NCBI GenBank assembly: GCA_024138025.1
Contig: JAMXBD010000237.1
Location: 62,001 to 126,000, forward strand
Length of the DNA stretch: 64,000 nt
Reading direction: 5' to 3'
Source of the DNA: Combretum micranthum
Lineage: Eukaryota; Streptophyta; Magnoliopsida; Myrtales; Combretaceae
Below, piece by piece: positions 12,358 to 24,900 of the stretch. Each line of letters begins with the position of its first letter. Position 1 is the first letter of the stretch. The position numbers and the translations under genes were made by a program. The notes under the pieces were generated by a model. That model searched no databases. It was not told the DNA's origin and worked only from the letters and a program-made list of their open reading frames with translations.

Positions 12358-12458
12358 TGAGATCAAGAGATGGCATTTTGGGTTGTTGTGTGCTCTTTTT
12401 GTTTAGTTAGATTAGGGTTTTCATTTTTTTAATTATTTAGAAAAAAAGAAGAAGTGTA

Positions 12459-12506
12459 GGGGGGGGGGGGGGGGGGGGGGGGGAGAGAGAGAGAGAGAGA
12501 GAGAGG
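12459..12506. repeat. 25-base poly-G run joined to a (GA)n tract
   Basis: A run of 25 G residues (12459-12483) leads directly into about eleven GA dinucleotides. It borders the right TIR arm of long-TIR element 2. Its length should be treated cautiously because homopolymers are error-prone. Confidence 0.85.
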
Positions 12507-12731
12507 AAATAAAAATTAATAATTAAATAATCCCAACCTAGATGGAAAATTAATTTTTTAATCAATTTTATTTGCCATGTCAGTTTTTTATTAAAAAAAG
12601 ACTGGATTTCGGCCAAAGGTATTTTAGGTGAAATTTTTAGAAAGTTTGGTATTTTGTGGTATGAATTTTTTAAAAGTATATTTCTATTACAAACTAAAAA
12701 AGTTAGGTACCGTCAATAAAACTTATCCCAC

Positions 12732-13473
12732 TTTGCATGATACATTAGCTCATATTTGAATTAGAATTACAAAAAAAAAACATTTAATGAGTATGATACT
12801 TCAACTGTTCTGATAAGTGATACACAAGTGTCCTTAATAAGTGGTGGAAATAGTAGAAATAGAGGAAAAAAGATCTGATGAGTAAGTAGCGATAAGTGGT
12901 AAATGTCTGTGTGTGTGTGTGTGTGTTTTTTTAATATATAATATATGAATATAAAGAAAGTGTGATTATGAGGACAAATACAAAAATAAAGAATAAAATA
13001 GATAAGAGATGCAATATAAAAAGAAACTAATATAAAATAGGAATTTCTTGGTGTTGTCAATCGATCATTTGTTTAATCATTTGACCATTAAATAATAAGT
13101 GATATATGAGGCATTTCACTAGTGCGATTATGATTAGATATTACTTTGAGCAATTAATAATTGAGAGGGTCGGTCTTGTCAAAAAATTTAATGGAACTAT
13201 AAAATTTTACAATATAATATATCTTAAAATAAAAATAATTTTGAGGGTTACAATGTGAAGGGCAATTGAAATAATCTATTGATAAAAAGGCGATTTTTTA
13301 GAGGCACGACGAAAATAAAATCAAGAATCGATCGCTTGTTTTTAATGTTATAATTTAAATCATTATTCAATTCATGTAATTTTTTTTTGTTTTGATAGGA
13401 ATTCGACAAGAATTAAGACATGAGCACAAATTGTTATATTTAAATAATTTATCAAATCACATAATTTCAAAAT
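12732..13473. other. AT-rich intergenic DNA with a (GT)n tract
   Basis: A short GT repeat lies at about 12909-12926. The minus-strand frame at 12767-13060 reads through it and is low-complexity, so it is not called. Nothing else is recognised. Confidence 0.5.
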
Positions 13474-13706
13474 GGGTTAATTATAAAAACTAACTTGTGT
13501 TTTGGTCTTATTACAATTAACTTAACTCTTTTTTTTTATACAAAGGACTGCCAAACATATATGTTAATAATCACGTGTTTGTCATGTGCCTTTCAAATAA
13601 AAGACTAACCTTCCCTTCTCCAAAAATTAGAAAACAACACCAACACTCACTCCCCTCTCCAGAAGAAGCAAGATCACACCCTAAGTTGCACATGATATGA
13701 TATCTT

Positions 13707-15233
13707 AGATAATTTCACTGACAGTACTTGAACTTTCTTAATTAAAATTTTCTTTTAGAAATACTTAAATTTTTAAATCTTGCACCTACGGCAATTTTGG
13801 TCGGATTCCGGCCAAAAGTCCGATAAAGTGTTGATCAAGAATTTAAATTAAAAAAATAATTTATTTCCTAAGTGGCATTTTGGGTTGTTGTGTGATCTCT
13901 CCCACTTCATTCACTACGGCTTCTTTGTCTTCCTTTACTCCTAAAAATTGTCTCCTCTCACTGCCCTTTCACTTTCACTTTCAAAAACTCCTAAGCGTTG
14001 CTTTTTTACATTTGAACAACCGTTTTAGTGCCAAATTATGTGACATTACAATAACAACACAAGAATTCATAACCAAGATGATTAAATTAAAAAAAAAAAA
14101 ACCATCTCAAAGAGCTTGTCATTTCCAATTTTCCTAGAAAAAAGTTGGCAACATTCTACGAAGAGATGAGAGTCTAAGAAGAAAATCTAACCTAAAAAAA
14201 AAAGGAAAAAGCTTTTTCATAATGGTTTTTTTTTTCCAAAATTTTAAAAGTCATTGATGTGAGAAAGGAGAGAAAAAAGCAACGATTTTCTTTTGCGAGC
14301 ACGAGTTAATGAATCATTGAAAATTCCATGATTTTATAGCAAAAGTATCGAGATTGTAGATATCATCCAACAAAAGTATTGATTTTCCACCAAACCAATA
14401 CCAATTTTCCCAAAAACAAAAGATTAAATGAAAGAAGAAACCTTAATTTAGCAACCAGTAGCAAATGGGAAGCACTTGCATGAAAGGTCCAAGCTTCTTA
14501 TGCTCTACTTGTACTAACAGCTCTGCCAAGTATCGACTACAAAAAAAAAAAATCAAAATCAAAATCAAAACATTAACAACAACACAACTCTAAACTCACA
14601 TAAAATAGTAAAGTTCCAATCTTTATGTCTCTGTCATCATTACCTAAATCACACAAAACAAGTTAAAGATGTGATCTTTCATACCTATCAACATTCGGGT
14701 TATTTCTAATATGTGGAGAAGCAGCATTAGCAGGTGACAAATTAAGATCAGAAAAACTAGACATTGATAGATTTTCTTACTAATAGAGAAGAGAGAGTGA
14801 ATCAGATAACAAAATCAAGCTTTAGAAATTAATAGCCAGAGCCAGTAAAAGAGGCTTTCAAGTACTATGTATTAGCTGTTGTTTTAGCTGTAGCAGAAGA
14901 AGAAGACAATAGAGACAAGAGCAAGAAGACCATGAATACAGTATAAGGTAAGGAGTGTGTTTATGGTGTGTAGTAAAACTGTAATAAGAAAGAGAGAAAA
15001 AAAAAATCAAGAGTAAAGATCTTGCTCTGTTTTCACTATCAATTGTAGGTGCATCTAGCCTGGTGCAGTTTTCAATTTTCATCAATTTTATTTTATATTT
15101 TAATATATGAAATATCTAGACCCAAATGTAGAAAATGAGTCAACTCTAAAAATGGGTTCATCTTCGATATGAAAAATTGAAGGGGGAGAGGACAAGTCTT
15201 TTTTTAGTTAAAAGAAAACGAAGAAGTAGCGGC

Positions 15234-15285
<52 letters not shown>

Positions 15286-15509
15286 AAAATAAAAAAGAAT
15301 AAATATACTAATGTGGGAAAAGAAGTTATTTTTTTAATTTAAATTCTCTACTAGATTAGCACTTTACCAGACTTTTGGCTAAAATCCAACCAAAAGTTCC
15401 ATAGGTGAAAGATTTAAAAAGTTTAGTATTTTTATGGGCAAAATAAATTTTTTAGATACAAAACTGTTAAATCGAGAAAGTTCAGTTATCACTAGAATAA
15501 TTAACCCTT
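13707..15509. mobile_element. Non-autonomous Mutator-like element with 9-bp target duplication
   Basis: The 9-mer TGATATCTT flanks the element at 13698-13706 and 15510-15518, as expected of Mutator-like insertions. Terminal inverted repeats of about 170-180 bp (13707-13885 and about 15325-15509) share ACTTGAACTTTC, TTTTAAATCTT, CACCTACGG/CACCTATGG, TTTGGTCGGATTCCGGCC-type words and AAATTAAAAAAATAA. The interior contains a (GA)n tract and only short, unconvincing open frames (13880-14137 and 14858-15085). No transposase is present, so it would need one in trans. It lies within the outer element at 13474-16315. Confidence 0.75.
15235..15280. repeat. (GA)n microsatellite
   Basis: Twenty-three uninterrupted GA dinucleotides followed by an A run, inside the right half of the Mutator-like element. 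Confidence 0.95.
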
Positions 15510-16315
15510 TGATATCTTCCTAACTTTAGAATTTCCACAAGAACCATGTTGTACCCTCCCTAAGCGCACACTCCTATAGCATGACTAGATGCATGCCTTT
15601 CTATAGAACAAAACTCACTATACTACATAAATCACGGGACAACCTCCTCATGACAAATTAAACAAAGACAGCTCAGACACCTCTCCCTCTCTCTCTCTTT
15701 ATAAAACCTTAAAACCTTCGCTTATTCGACCATTCTCCTTGTACCACTACTTCAATGGCATTCTCGTAGTTCCGGCCGCTAGATGAGAAGTCAACGTGGA
15801 GTACATAAAGTCTATTCCATCTCTCTCTTCGATTCTTAATGACAAATTTGATGACTTGATGCTAAAAGAAGTTGGCGATGGTAGTCTCAATTTCGTCTAC
15901 ATGATCGTTGGCTCTTTTGGTTAAACAAACGACATAACAACAAGATATAAAACCTTATATGAAAAGTGATTATCCAACTTACCCACCTAAAGACAGCATT
16001 TTGGGATTGGATAGTGCGATGAAAGCAAGCTTCTTCTCTAATGTGTGGGATTGGGGTTTTGATCAAAGGTTGAGAGTTAGGGTTTTCATGTATATGTGTT
16101 TTTAGGAGAGGGATTAGTATTGTTTTCTAATTTTGGAAGAACAAAGAGGGAAGGTGGGTCTTTTTTCCAAAAGGCATATGGCAAACATGTGATTACTAAT
16201 GGATATTTTTTTATAAGACAGAACAGACTTTTTCACATGTTAGTCATGTAAAAAAAAAATTGGGTTATTAGTTGCAATAAGGCCAAAACACTAGTCAGTT
16301 TTTTATAATTAACCC

Positions 16316-17412
16316 TTTTGGGTTTATGTAATACAATTTATAAGATAATTACAAAAATCATTTTCAATTGCTTGAGACCTTTCTTGGATGATCCCAAAAA
16401 AAAAAAAAAGAAAAAGAAAGAAAATTATCACAATATAGATGGTAGGAAATTAATTACCAATATATATTGAAACATCCCATCTTAAAAAAAGTACATTAGT
16501 TACAAAAAAATCGCATTTGATAACTGCAATTTCACAAACATCTACGATTGAAAATTATAGGTGCAAACGGCAATACATATAAATAAGTTTAAACCGCAAC
16601 ACATCACTCAACAGTCCGTTTTCCAGCTTGATTCCTTCTCCTCAAAAACCATAGCCAGTGACGTCGAAGGTGGAACATTAAGGGGGATCTTAAACTTGCA
16701 CTCATTGTTGGAGTCAAGGGTGGTTGGAAGAAATTTTGATTGGCAAATCAAACAATATATTATGGATCAGTTTTTCTTTAAAATTTGAATCTAAATCATA
16801 TGATTCGATTCATAATTTTTTTTAACAGAAAAAAACTATTCGGTACATTCAGCTTGTGAAGGGATCAAGTACATAAATTTTTATCACTAATGCAAATATA
16901 AATAATAATAGTTGAAATTAATTATCTACCCAAATAAATAAGTAAAACTTATAGTGATGAGAGATTTTATCCTCATAAAACTATAATTGTTTGAATTATC
17001 TTGAAATGTTTAGACATCAATCATAAAAAATTAAAATCTTTTAAAGTCAATTGAAGCTAGTTGAAGTCATTTTGGAGCTCAAATGGTCAAATTTTTCAAA
17101 ATTTTCAATTTTACCAAATCTAATAACCTAAATTTTTCAAAATTGAAAAAATATAAAAAAAAGTAATTAGAATTTAAATTATTTGTAATGAAAATTTTAC
17201 AAGGGAAGTTAAAACAATGCAAATTGGGGCTATGTTATTGCGAAATTATGATTATAACCCTAATGGGGAACCTTAAAAAATTAAAACTAAAAACTTAGTT
17301 AAAATAAATAAATTAGTATTAGTTAAACTATTTAAATCACTATTAGTCCGTAAGATTCATCAAAAACCCTAAACTCGTTAAAATTTGTTAAGGATTATGC
17401 CAGGGATTATGC
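16316..17412. other. AT-rich intergenic DNA
   Basis: No gene, RNA or mobile-element signature was recognised. The plus-strand frame at 16561-16788 has no family character. Confidence 0.5.
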
Positions 17413-17420
17413 CACGTGAC

Positions 17421-18288
17421 TAGAAATGAGCAAAAAAACCAATCGAACCAAACCAAACCAATCCATAATCAAACCAATCCAAATCGAAAATATGATTTTT
17501 TTAATGGTTTGGTTTAAAAATTTTTCAATCCGAATCAATCAATAAATTAATGGCTTGGTTTTGAAGGTAAATCAAACCAATCGTAAATCCGAATCAAACC
17601 GTTTTCGAAAAATATAACAATATTTTACTATATGTTTATATGATTTCATTTGATATTTATTATTTCGTGAATATTGATAAAATCAACTTGTTTATTTTTT
17701 AAATTTTTTTAAGCTCATGATATATAATTTTCTGTTGATGATGACTTTTTTTTTAATAGCTTTTAACTTTATAAAGCATGAAATTTATTTATTTTGTCAG
17801 TGGATCATTTTATTTGTTGATGAATTTTGTTGATAGATGAGTTTTTATTTTAGCTAAATTATTGGTAGATAATTGACATGATGGTTCTATTAAAAATTAT
17901 AAATTATAACTTACTATATATTGGTTGGTAAATGCATTTTATCGATAGATAATTGATCTGATAGAGAATTATAGATTAAAATTATGATGAATTTATAAAA
18001 TATTTTGTCATAGTTTATAATATAAACTTTGTAAAATAATATAAATATTTAAGTATCTACTCAAATGTAAAAAAATAGAATAAAGAAATTTTTAGTTAGA
18101 GTTTTGATTTAATTCGTAATCCAAATCGAACCAAACCATTATTTAATGGTCTAAAAAATTCTAATCCGAACCAATCCATTACTTAATGGTTTGGTTTGGG
18201 ATAGAAGAAAAACCAAACCGTAAATTATGTTTTTTTTTTTTTTTTATTTTAGGAAAAACTGAACCAAACCGATCCATGCCCACCCATA
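17421..18288. mobile_element. Non-autonomous hAT element
   Basis: An 8-bp target duplication with one mismatch flanks it: CACGTGAC at 17413-17420 and CACGTAAC at 18289-18296. The ends read TAGAAATGAGCA on the left and, reverse-complemented, TATGGGTGGGCA on the right. That matches the TAGGGGTGGGCA-type terminal repeat of plant hAT elements. Sub-terminal regions are packed with AAACCAAACCAATCC and TTTGGTTTGG words, which are typical of this group. The interior of about 450 bp is AT-rich and non-coding. Confidence 0.8.
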
Positions 18289-18296
18289 CACGTAAC

Positions 18297-18920
18297 ACTC
18301 TAGGATAAAAGACATCACTTTGCCCTTTGAAAACCCTAGCCACCTGCCATTTACTTTCCTTTTTATATTTCTTTCCTTCCTCTTTTCCTCTTTTTTAGAA
18401 AAGAAAACCCTCAACCATTAAGTGGAAGTAAAACCCTAACCTCTTTTTTTAGTACTAATTAAACTAGATTAATGAGAGATTAGCATTAATAAGCTGTTGA
18501 AATATATTTTAAATTAGAGAATGGAGAGAATTAATAAGTGTTAGAAGAGGAGGAAGACTCTTAAGTTTATTTAAACCCATGCTATGGTAAGACCTTAAAT
18601 TTAAAGGAAGTTTTTGAGAGTTTCATGATCATTTTAATTCAAAAATTGACTTTAGTACATGGGTATATGCTTGAAGTAGTTAAATTTTGGGTTTTAGAAG
18701 ATTTTGGAAGAGCTTATTTGGTTTTCTACTTATGGTCCCATCGATGGGAATATCCCATTAACAATCTAATCGTTAAAATAAATATAATAATATAATATTA
18801 ACTATTTTAGGGATTCAATCACGGTTGGGTATAGTGTGAGCCGTTGGATGGTGATGGAACCAGTCCCATCAAAATTAATGGTAGGACCATAGAATTTTCT
18901 AGTAAAGGTGTAAGACAAAG
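18297..18920. other. Intergenic DNA
   Basis: AT-rich sequence with a pyrimidine tract near 18355-18400. No gene was recognised. Confidence 0.5.
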
Positions 18921-18923
18921 TAA

Positions 18924-19333
18924 GGATAATAATAGACCAAGTGTCTTTACTTTTAACTTTTGGCATTTAAGTGTCCTATCTTAAGATTTTGGTAAACTAG
19001 TGCTTATACTTTCAGTGTAGGTGCAATTCAATATCTCCTTTAAAAAATATTTGACTGATAATTATTTTGATGATGGGATACTAGCAAGAACTTGGCCAAA
19101 AATTGTCAAAATCTAAAGATAAGGCACTAGATTGCCAAAATAGTCAAAAATTGAAAGTATAAGCATTTGATTAGTCATTATTATATCATCAAAATAAACT
19201 TCTATTAAATATTATTTAATAGAAATACTAAATTACACATACTTTAAAAGTACAAGTATTAATTTATCAAAATCTAAAGATGAGACACCAAGTTGCCAAA
19301 TTTGGGAGTACAATACTTAGTCCACCATTATCC
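18924..19333. mobile_element. 410-bp MITE with TAA target duplication
   Basis: The ends are GGATAATAATAGACCAAG on the left and, reverse-complemented, GGATAATGGTGGACTAAG on the right. TAA flanks both sides (18921-18923 and 19334-19336). The inverted repeat continues for more than 100 bp, sharing GATTTTGGTAAACTAGTGCTT-like words with decay, so the element is largely palindromic. A 3-bp TAA duplication suggests PIF/Harbinger (Tourist) mobilisation, although the terminal sequence is not the classic GGGCCTGTTT. Confidence 0.65.
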
Positions 19334-19491
19334 TAACAAAAGCAAGGTAAACTCCTAAACTAACTAATAGAGTTGAAATTCCATATGAGTATGATTATTA
19401 ATTGTAAAAGTGGATCATATGGCTTGAAAATATAAGTTCGAGTTGCTGGAAATTTTTTATTTGTTGATGAAATTTGTGATTAATTAGTTAT

Positions 19492-19804
19492 AGGGATAAT
19501 GTTACATATGATACTTGAACTTCAATAAAATGTGCAATTAGGTATCTGAACTTTGAAATCGATCAATATAGTACCTAGACTTTGAAATCGATTTATTCAA
19601 TACTTGAAAAACTTTAAAATTAATTAATTTAGTACCTAAAATAACTTCACGGATCGAAGGTACTGTTGGCGTGCATGAAAAATTCTTTTAGGTACTAAAT
19701 TGTTCAATTTTAAAGTTCTAGTATTAAATTGATCAATTTTAATGTTCATGTACTTAATTGAATATTTTGTCAAAATTTGGGTACCATTCGTGACATTAAC
19801 CCTT
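19492..19804. mobile_element. 313-bp inverted-repeat MITE
   Basis: The left end AGGGATAATGTTACATATGA pairs with the reverse complement of the right end, AAGGGTTAATGTCACGAATGG. Repeated GTACTTGAACTTTGAAATTGATCAATTTAGTACC-like words (decayed copies) make up both arms. It resembles the small element at 5375-5655. No clear target duplication and no coding capacity. Confidence 0.6.
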
Positions 19805-20442
19805 GGTTATATGTATGAATTCTTGAAGGAAATACAAGTGTGGGATGAATTATTATGTTGGTTGATGACTTGGAGTTGAAATTGATGAAAAAAGATATTA
19901 GGTATGTATATATGTTGCATGGCGTGATTTATATTGAAGAAGAACAAAGCATATTAAAATTTGAAACTTTGATTAATATTATGGGAAATTAAACATTTAG
20001 GTGATGTTTGTTAATATGAGTGGTGTATAGATGATTAGGCATGTAGAAATGTTGTTACTAAACAAATTTTGTAAAATTGTTGAAATGACATGAAAAGCCA
20101 TATTTGAATGGGATAGTTTAATGACCAGATTGAAGTTGATTTTGTAGATTATCATGTAATCAATTGAGGAAAAATAGACTCTTATGTAATAAATGGAGAA
20201 ATTGTTAATATTAGGCCATGATTAGCTTAACTAGTGAATTGGGGAATCTTGATTGAGATGATTGGATTGTGCCTTGTTTTTTGTCATAATAAATGGGATT
20301 TTAATGAATTGATAATAATTCATGTGAATGAGGACCTATTTGGATACAGTTTGTTATACTAAGGAATTCAATTATCTATTTTCAAATATATGTTTAAGCT
20401 TAAATTTTCAAGTTCCCTTATATACAAGTTTCCTTTGGCTAG
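19805..20442. other. Intergenic DNA
   Basis: AT-rich, with no feature recognised. Confidence 0.45.
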
Positions 20443-21055
20443 TGTTGCAGGTGGTAAGTCACCGGTAGAAGGAGTGCAAGTGTACCATGGACCTACAAAC
20501 ACAATACACAGTTAGTGGTGCATTAGAGAGTTGTGTAATATGGCTACTCCGATGCTTAAGTTAGTTTATGGGTTCGAGAGAGTAATGAGCAAAGTGAGCC
20601 TAAACTAGATAAGATGAGGTGCCTATACCTTTGGAGGTAAGAGTCTATTTATAGTCTTTAGTGATATCTTAATTGGAGGCCCACAAGATCTTGTTGCACA
20701 TAGGCTTGAGCCCATAAAGATGTTGATGACCCTGGACCCGAGGTGTCCTTACTCATAATGGAGGTGGCCAAGCTCGAAGTTATTCCCCCAGGGAATTGAA
20801 GTGAGACGTCGATGTATGGTCCTTTATGTGTAGAGCCAGGGTGATGGTAGAAAAGGAACCAAGGTCCTCGCAAACCAAAGCCCTTCTATAGCCTCATCAT
20901 GAGGCCAAGGTCCTCATGCAAGTGAAGTCTTTGTGAACTAAGGGCCCCTTATGGTGCCTCTTGGTTCAAGCACTCGTAAAACTTTTCATGAATTTACTAG
21001 TCCATTAGGTCAATAGTGGGCTTTCTAAGCTATAGCTAGATATTCCCCATTAACA
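20443..21055 (-). mobile_element. Probable solo LTR (613 bp), minus orientation
   Basis: The segment has higher G+C than its flanks and ends in the short inverted repeat TGTT...AACA. Read on the minus strand it starts TGTTAATGGGGAATATC, carries a TATA box (TATAAATAG, 20645-20653) about 400 bp in, and ends CACCTGCAACA. No internal retrotransposon domains flank it, so it is called a solo LTR. The flanking 5-mers do not match, so either it is old or a boundary is off. A minus-strand open frame inside it (20658-20873) is not considered a gene. Confidence 0.5.
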
Positions 21056-21215
21056 ACTGGTATGTTAAGAAAGTTAAGAAATTGTTTAAGACATGTTTAT
21101 TGAGTATGTGATTAATTGATTACTTTACTATATAAGTAAAATTCATATTTAAGTGGTATTATATTCTTATACATATTTTGCCCATTCCACCCTTACTAAT
21201 ATTGAAATATAGATA

Positions 21216-21761
21216 TAGTTAAACCTCAATAAATGAATATTCGATAAACTAACAATATTGATATATTTTTTTGTCCCAACTTAAGTCAACGTATTAAATT
21301 AATAATTTCATTAAATGCATAAGATAATAATTTATAAAGAAATTCTTAATGCCCAACGGAAATATAAATTAATAATTCATCAAATACTTAAAATATTTTG
21401 TAACTCTTTATCTTCAAAAGCATTAACTTTGGAAAACTCTTTTTTCTATATGTTCATCTATTCTAATTTCCAAGATTTACCATAACTTTATAGTTTTTTG
21501 TGTTATAAAATTTATTATTTCGTTTAATATTTGTGCATTATGATTTTTTAAATTCTTTATATGTATACTATACACACATTTTGTCCATATTCATTTTTAC
21601 TTTTCATAGATAAGTTATATAATTAATTTGGAAAAAAATGTGTAAAAAATATAAAAATTCTTTGTAAGTTAATAAATTATTCATTTACTGATAAATAAAT
21701 AATCTCTATAAATAATATTTTTTATTGGTCCCAACAATATTATTTTATAGAGGTTTTACAG
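21216..21761. mobile_element. Emigrant-like MITE (pogo/Tc1-mariner type)
   Basis: The right end, reverse-complemented, reads CTGTAAAACCTCTATAAAAT and the left end reads TAGTTAAACCTCAATAAATG. These resemble the CAGTAAAACCTCTATAAATT terminus of the Arabidopsis Emigrant family. TA dinucleotides flank both ends (21214-21215 and 21762-21763), fitting the TA target of pogo-type transposases. The length of 546 bp is also typical. GGTCCCAACAATATT and TTGTCCCAAC occur inside the two arms. Non-coding. Confidence 0.7.
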
Positions 21762-21929
21762 TAAACTAGACTCTTAGATTTTATGTGATTGATTAGAAGA
21801 TATTACAAGGAGAGATACTCATAATGACTATGATATGAACAATAAGATATCTAATGAATTATAACTTAATAATTGAGATCAGGACCTAATAGTAATAAGA
21901 ATAAGGGATAAATGAATCTAAGATATAGA

Positions 21930-24900
21930 TGTCATGCCCCGAGGGTATCCTAATAATAGTAACCAAGAAACACTTGATTTCCATTACTAGTTTACCTTCC
22001 AGGAATGACATGATTTCATTAAATAGGATCTTTTAGTTGCTTGGATAGGATGAACAAACATATATAAGGCATAAATTAGTAAACAACTATCACATAATAA
22101 GATATTACAGACCATATGCTCTATAAATCAATACAATCCCTAGTTAATGATTCTAATGCACGTTACCTACATCTAAAAGATTAATAGAGATATATATAGT
22201 CTAATCCTATACTAGCCTTTAAGCTTCTGGCTTCTAATTTCTTACCGGAACCATACTCCTACTAGTAATGAGCCAGGGTCGTAAAGTAAACCTAAAAGGG
22301 CTGTTGGAGTGTGAGCTAAAACACAAGCTCAGTGAATAACTAGAACTTACCACATAATACATACAAGTTATTTATCAATCATATGAAATGCATCAATCAA
22401 ACATATGTACATTACAAGCTTGGATAACCCGGAATCCAAACAGGATGAAGATTTACGCCCTCTCATCAGGGTTGAAGGATCACAATTTATGGTCCATCTA
22501 CCCAGGAGAAACTAAGCTTTCAGGAAATAATAATATTCAATTTAGTTATCTCTTTGAACTTATCATGTTGTATTATTCATTTACTGTTTTAGCTTTAGAA
22601 ACTCCACTAAGTATTAGTTATTCTATGCAGTACCATAAGTGGCGTCCTTCATCTACCATTTAGTTCCTATGGTATTAACAGAATAAAGGTAATCTTGTAA
22701 TTAACTAATAGCTCTCTTGCCTAGATAATTCAAGCATTACCAGAGATTCGAAAAACTAACACGTAGTAGGCTACCACTTACTCAAATGCTATTTATGCAA
22801 AATATGTAATGCGTGACAAATTTCCTTTATGGTACTAGTAGTTTTTAATCAATTTGAAGGTGATCAAACAATACAGACATTCAATCATTTATATAGGCAA
22901 TACAGACATATACCACTCTGTTATCACTTATAATGGAGTGACTTGGCAATCAATGCAATACCATACATAGTTTCCACAAACCAAGCAGTACAACAAATTT
23001 TTATTATCTTTTATTTAAGATTCACTAACTCTACAAGCACAACCAATGTAATAAGACTGAGTTACTCACCTGCCTATGTTATTTAGTCGTAGTAATCGTC
23101 AGAAAAGTCCTCACCAATACCCGAGTTACCTATTGAGATAAGTAATATAGTCATTAATTATACAAGACTATATAACCTAGCTCCTATGAGTACTTAAGTG
23201 TCCTAATAGTTTGCTGGGCTTCTGTTTTATTATTAACTAATTCTTTGAGGATAATCTTAAGTACTAAATCATTATTATCTCAAGTTACTTAATTGGTTTT
23301 GGTTTGATACTTAAATCTATTGATTGGGAACTCGGGAAGTTTAATAATTTAGTTAATTCATTTTCATTATCTAAACTATTAGTTTTATTTTTTATTTACT
23401 TAATAAATTTTTCTTGTAAAATATAGATATCTCTATATTCACAAATTTGGATTATTTAAATTTCCATTGTTATCTAATCATTTACAAGTAGTCATTTCAA
23501 AACATATTTAGTATTTACTAAACTCGTAAAATTTTTCCTATAAACCAATTAAATACAATCTTAATGAAAATAAATTTATGAATATAAGGATTTATTAATT
23601 TAATTACAATTATTTTCGAAAGTTTTCTTCTTACCGTAAATAGTAAGAATAATAATAACTATTATCAATAATAATAATAACAACAACAATAATAAGACAA
23701 TAATAACAATAATAATAATGTTAATCTTAATAATAACAATAATAATTCTAAAAAAGACAATAAAAATAATATAGTAAAATAATTACTTTTCATATTAGCA
23801 ATACTTATATTATTTGTTTTATATTTTAATCTATACTAATTGTGAGTTCTTATTAAATAATATTACTAAAATAATCTTAATCTTAACTCTTGAATTCTAT
23901 TTTGGAGTTTAGATATAATATTATTTCAGAAATGATAATTTCAAAAATTCTAAAAATTCTCCTAATAATATTAAGAATATTAGCAATTATAATTAGAAAA
24001 CTTATTATACCTAAATTAATTAATAAGGGTGATGTACATTTCTAAAAATTCTTTTCTAATTAATGTTAATAGGTTGAATATTTAAATATCATGTATTTAA
24101 TAATACAAGAAAAATATTTTATTTTTAAATTTAAATAATAAATAAATTTGAGGTTATATTACTAAATATTAATATTATTTATAATCTTTCCAGAAAAATA
24201 AATAAATACAGGAATAATAATAATAATTCTAAAATTATTTATATTATTAATTATTCTATAATTAAATTTAAATAACTTCGTTTTTTTTTTTGAATTTTTT
24301 CCGAGGGGTACACGGGTGGAACACTTCCCATGTTTCCTCCCGTGCTCATCGGGGAAGCACTGTTCATCGTCTTCCCCGATGAACACGATCGATTCCAACG
24401 TTAGAAAGTCGATTTTTCGGTTCCTTTGAGCTCCTACAACATCATACTACTTAAATATCTCCATAAAACAGCAAAACAACAACATGTTACAAGCTTTTTC
24501 AAATCATCAAGGTAAGTTAGGGTTTCAAAAATCACCTTCGTCGTGGCTCCTCGATGAAATCCGAAGCTTCTGATGGACTTGGTTAGGTTCCTAAGATGTT
24601 TAGAAGCCAATCCCAATTCTTAGTTTCGAAAGAAAACACATGGAATTACATCAACTTACCTTGAGCTCTTTTTAAGCATTTTTTCCCAGTTTTTGTTCTT
24701 AATTTAAAACTGGGTTGGTTGATGCGTTTCAAATCCGATTTCCAGGTCGATTTAACTACTAATGGGGAGTAGTTTGATTCTGGAAAGTTTGAGAAAGGTT
24801 GATGTCCGTTTGCTTATCCTTCAAGTGTTCTTGATATATATATATAGAGAGAGAGAGAGAAAAATGTAAACATTTGGCCATGTTTCCTCCTCCATAATTG

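Larger units (their letters stand above)
7255..12731. mobile_element. Long-TIR element 2 with composite interior (Mutator/foldback-like)
   Basis: The left arm (about 7255-7460) contains AACTTTTTAAAAGTTTCA, CTAAAATACCTTTGGC and CATCCATGTTGG. The reverse complement of the right arm (about 12480-12731) contains closely matching words in the same order over about 220 bp. The interior of about 5 kb has no transposase. It holds LTR-like debris (about 7840-9180), a 144-bp tandem duplication and AT-rich filler, so it looks like an element enlarged by later insertions or formed by two related arms. Pairing of these two arms as one element is an inference. Confidence 0.45.
13474..16315. mobile_element. 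Outer long-TIR element (host of a nested insertion)
   Basis: The left end begins GGGTTAATTATAAAAACT and the reverse complement of the right end begins GGGTTAATTATAAAAAAC. The arms (about 13474-13680 and 16090-16315) stay alignable for about 200 bp, sharing TGTTTTGGTCTTATT, AATCACGTGTTTGTCAT and CTTCCCTTCTCC-type words. The interior carries the complete element at 13707-15509 plus about 0.6 kb of its own sequence. There is no coding capacity, and I could not identify a convincing target duplication. Confidence 0.65.

Noticed and set aside
12767..13060. 97-codon minus-strand frame with THTHTHT
   Set aside because: It translates a (GT)n microsatellite and AT-rich DNA, with no conserved character.
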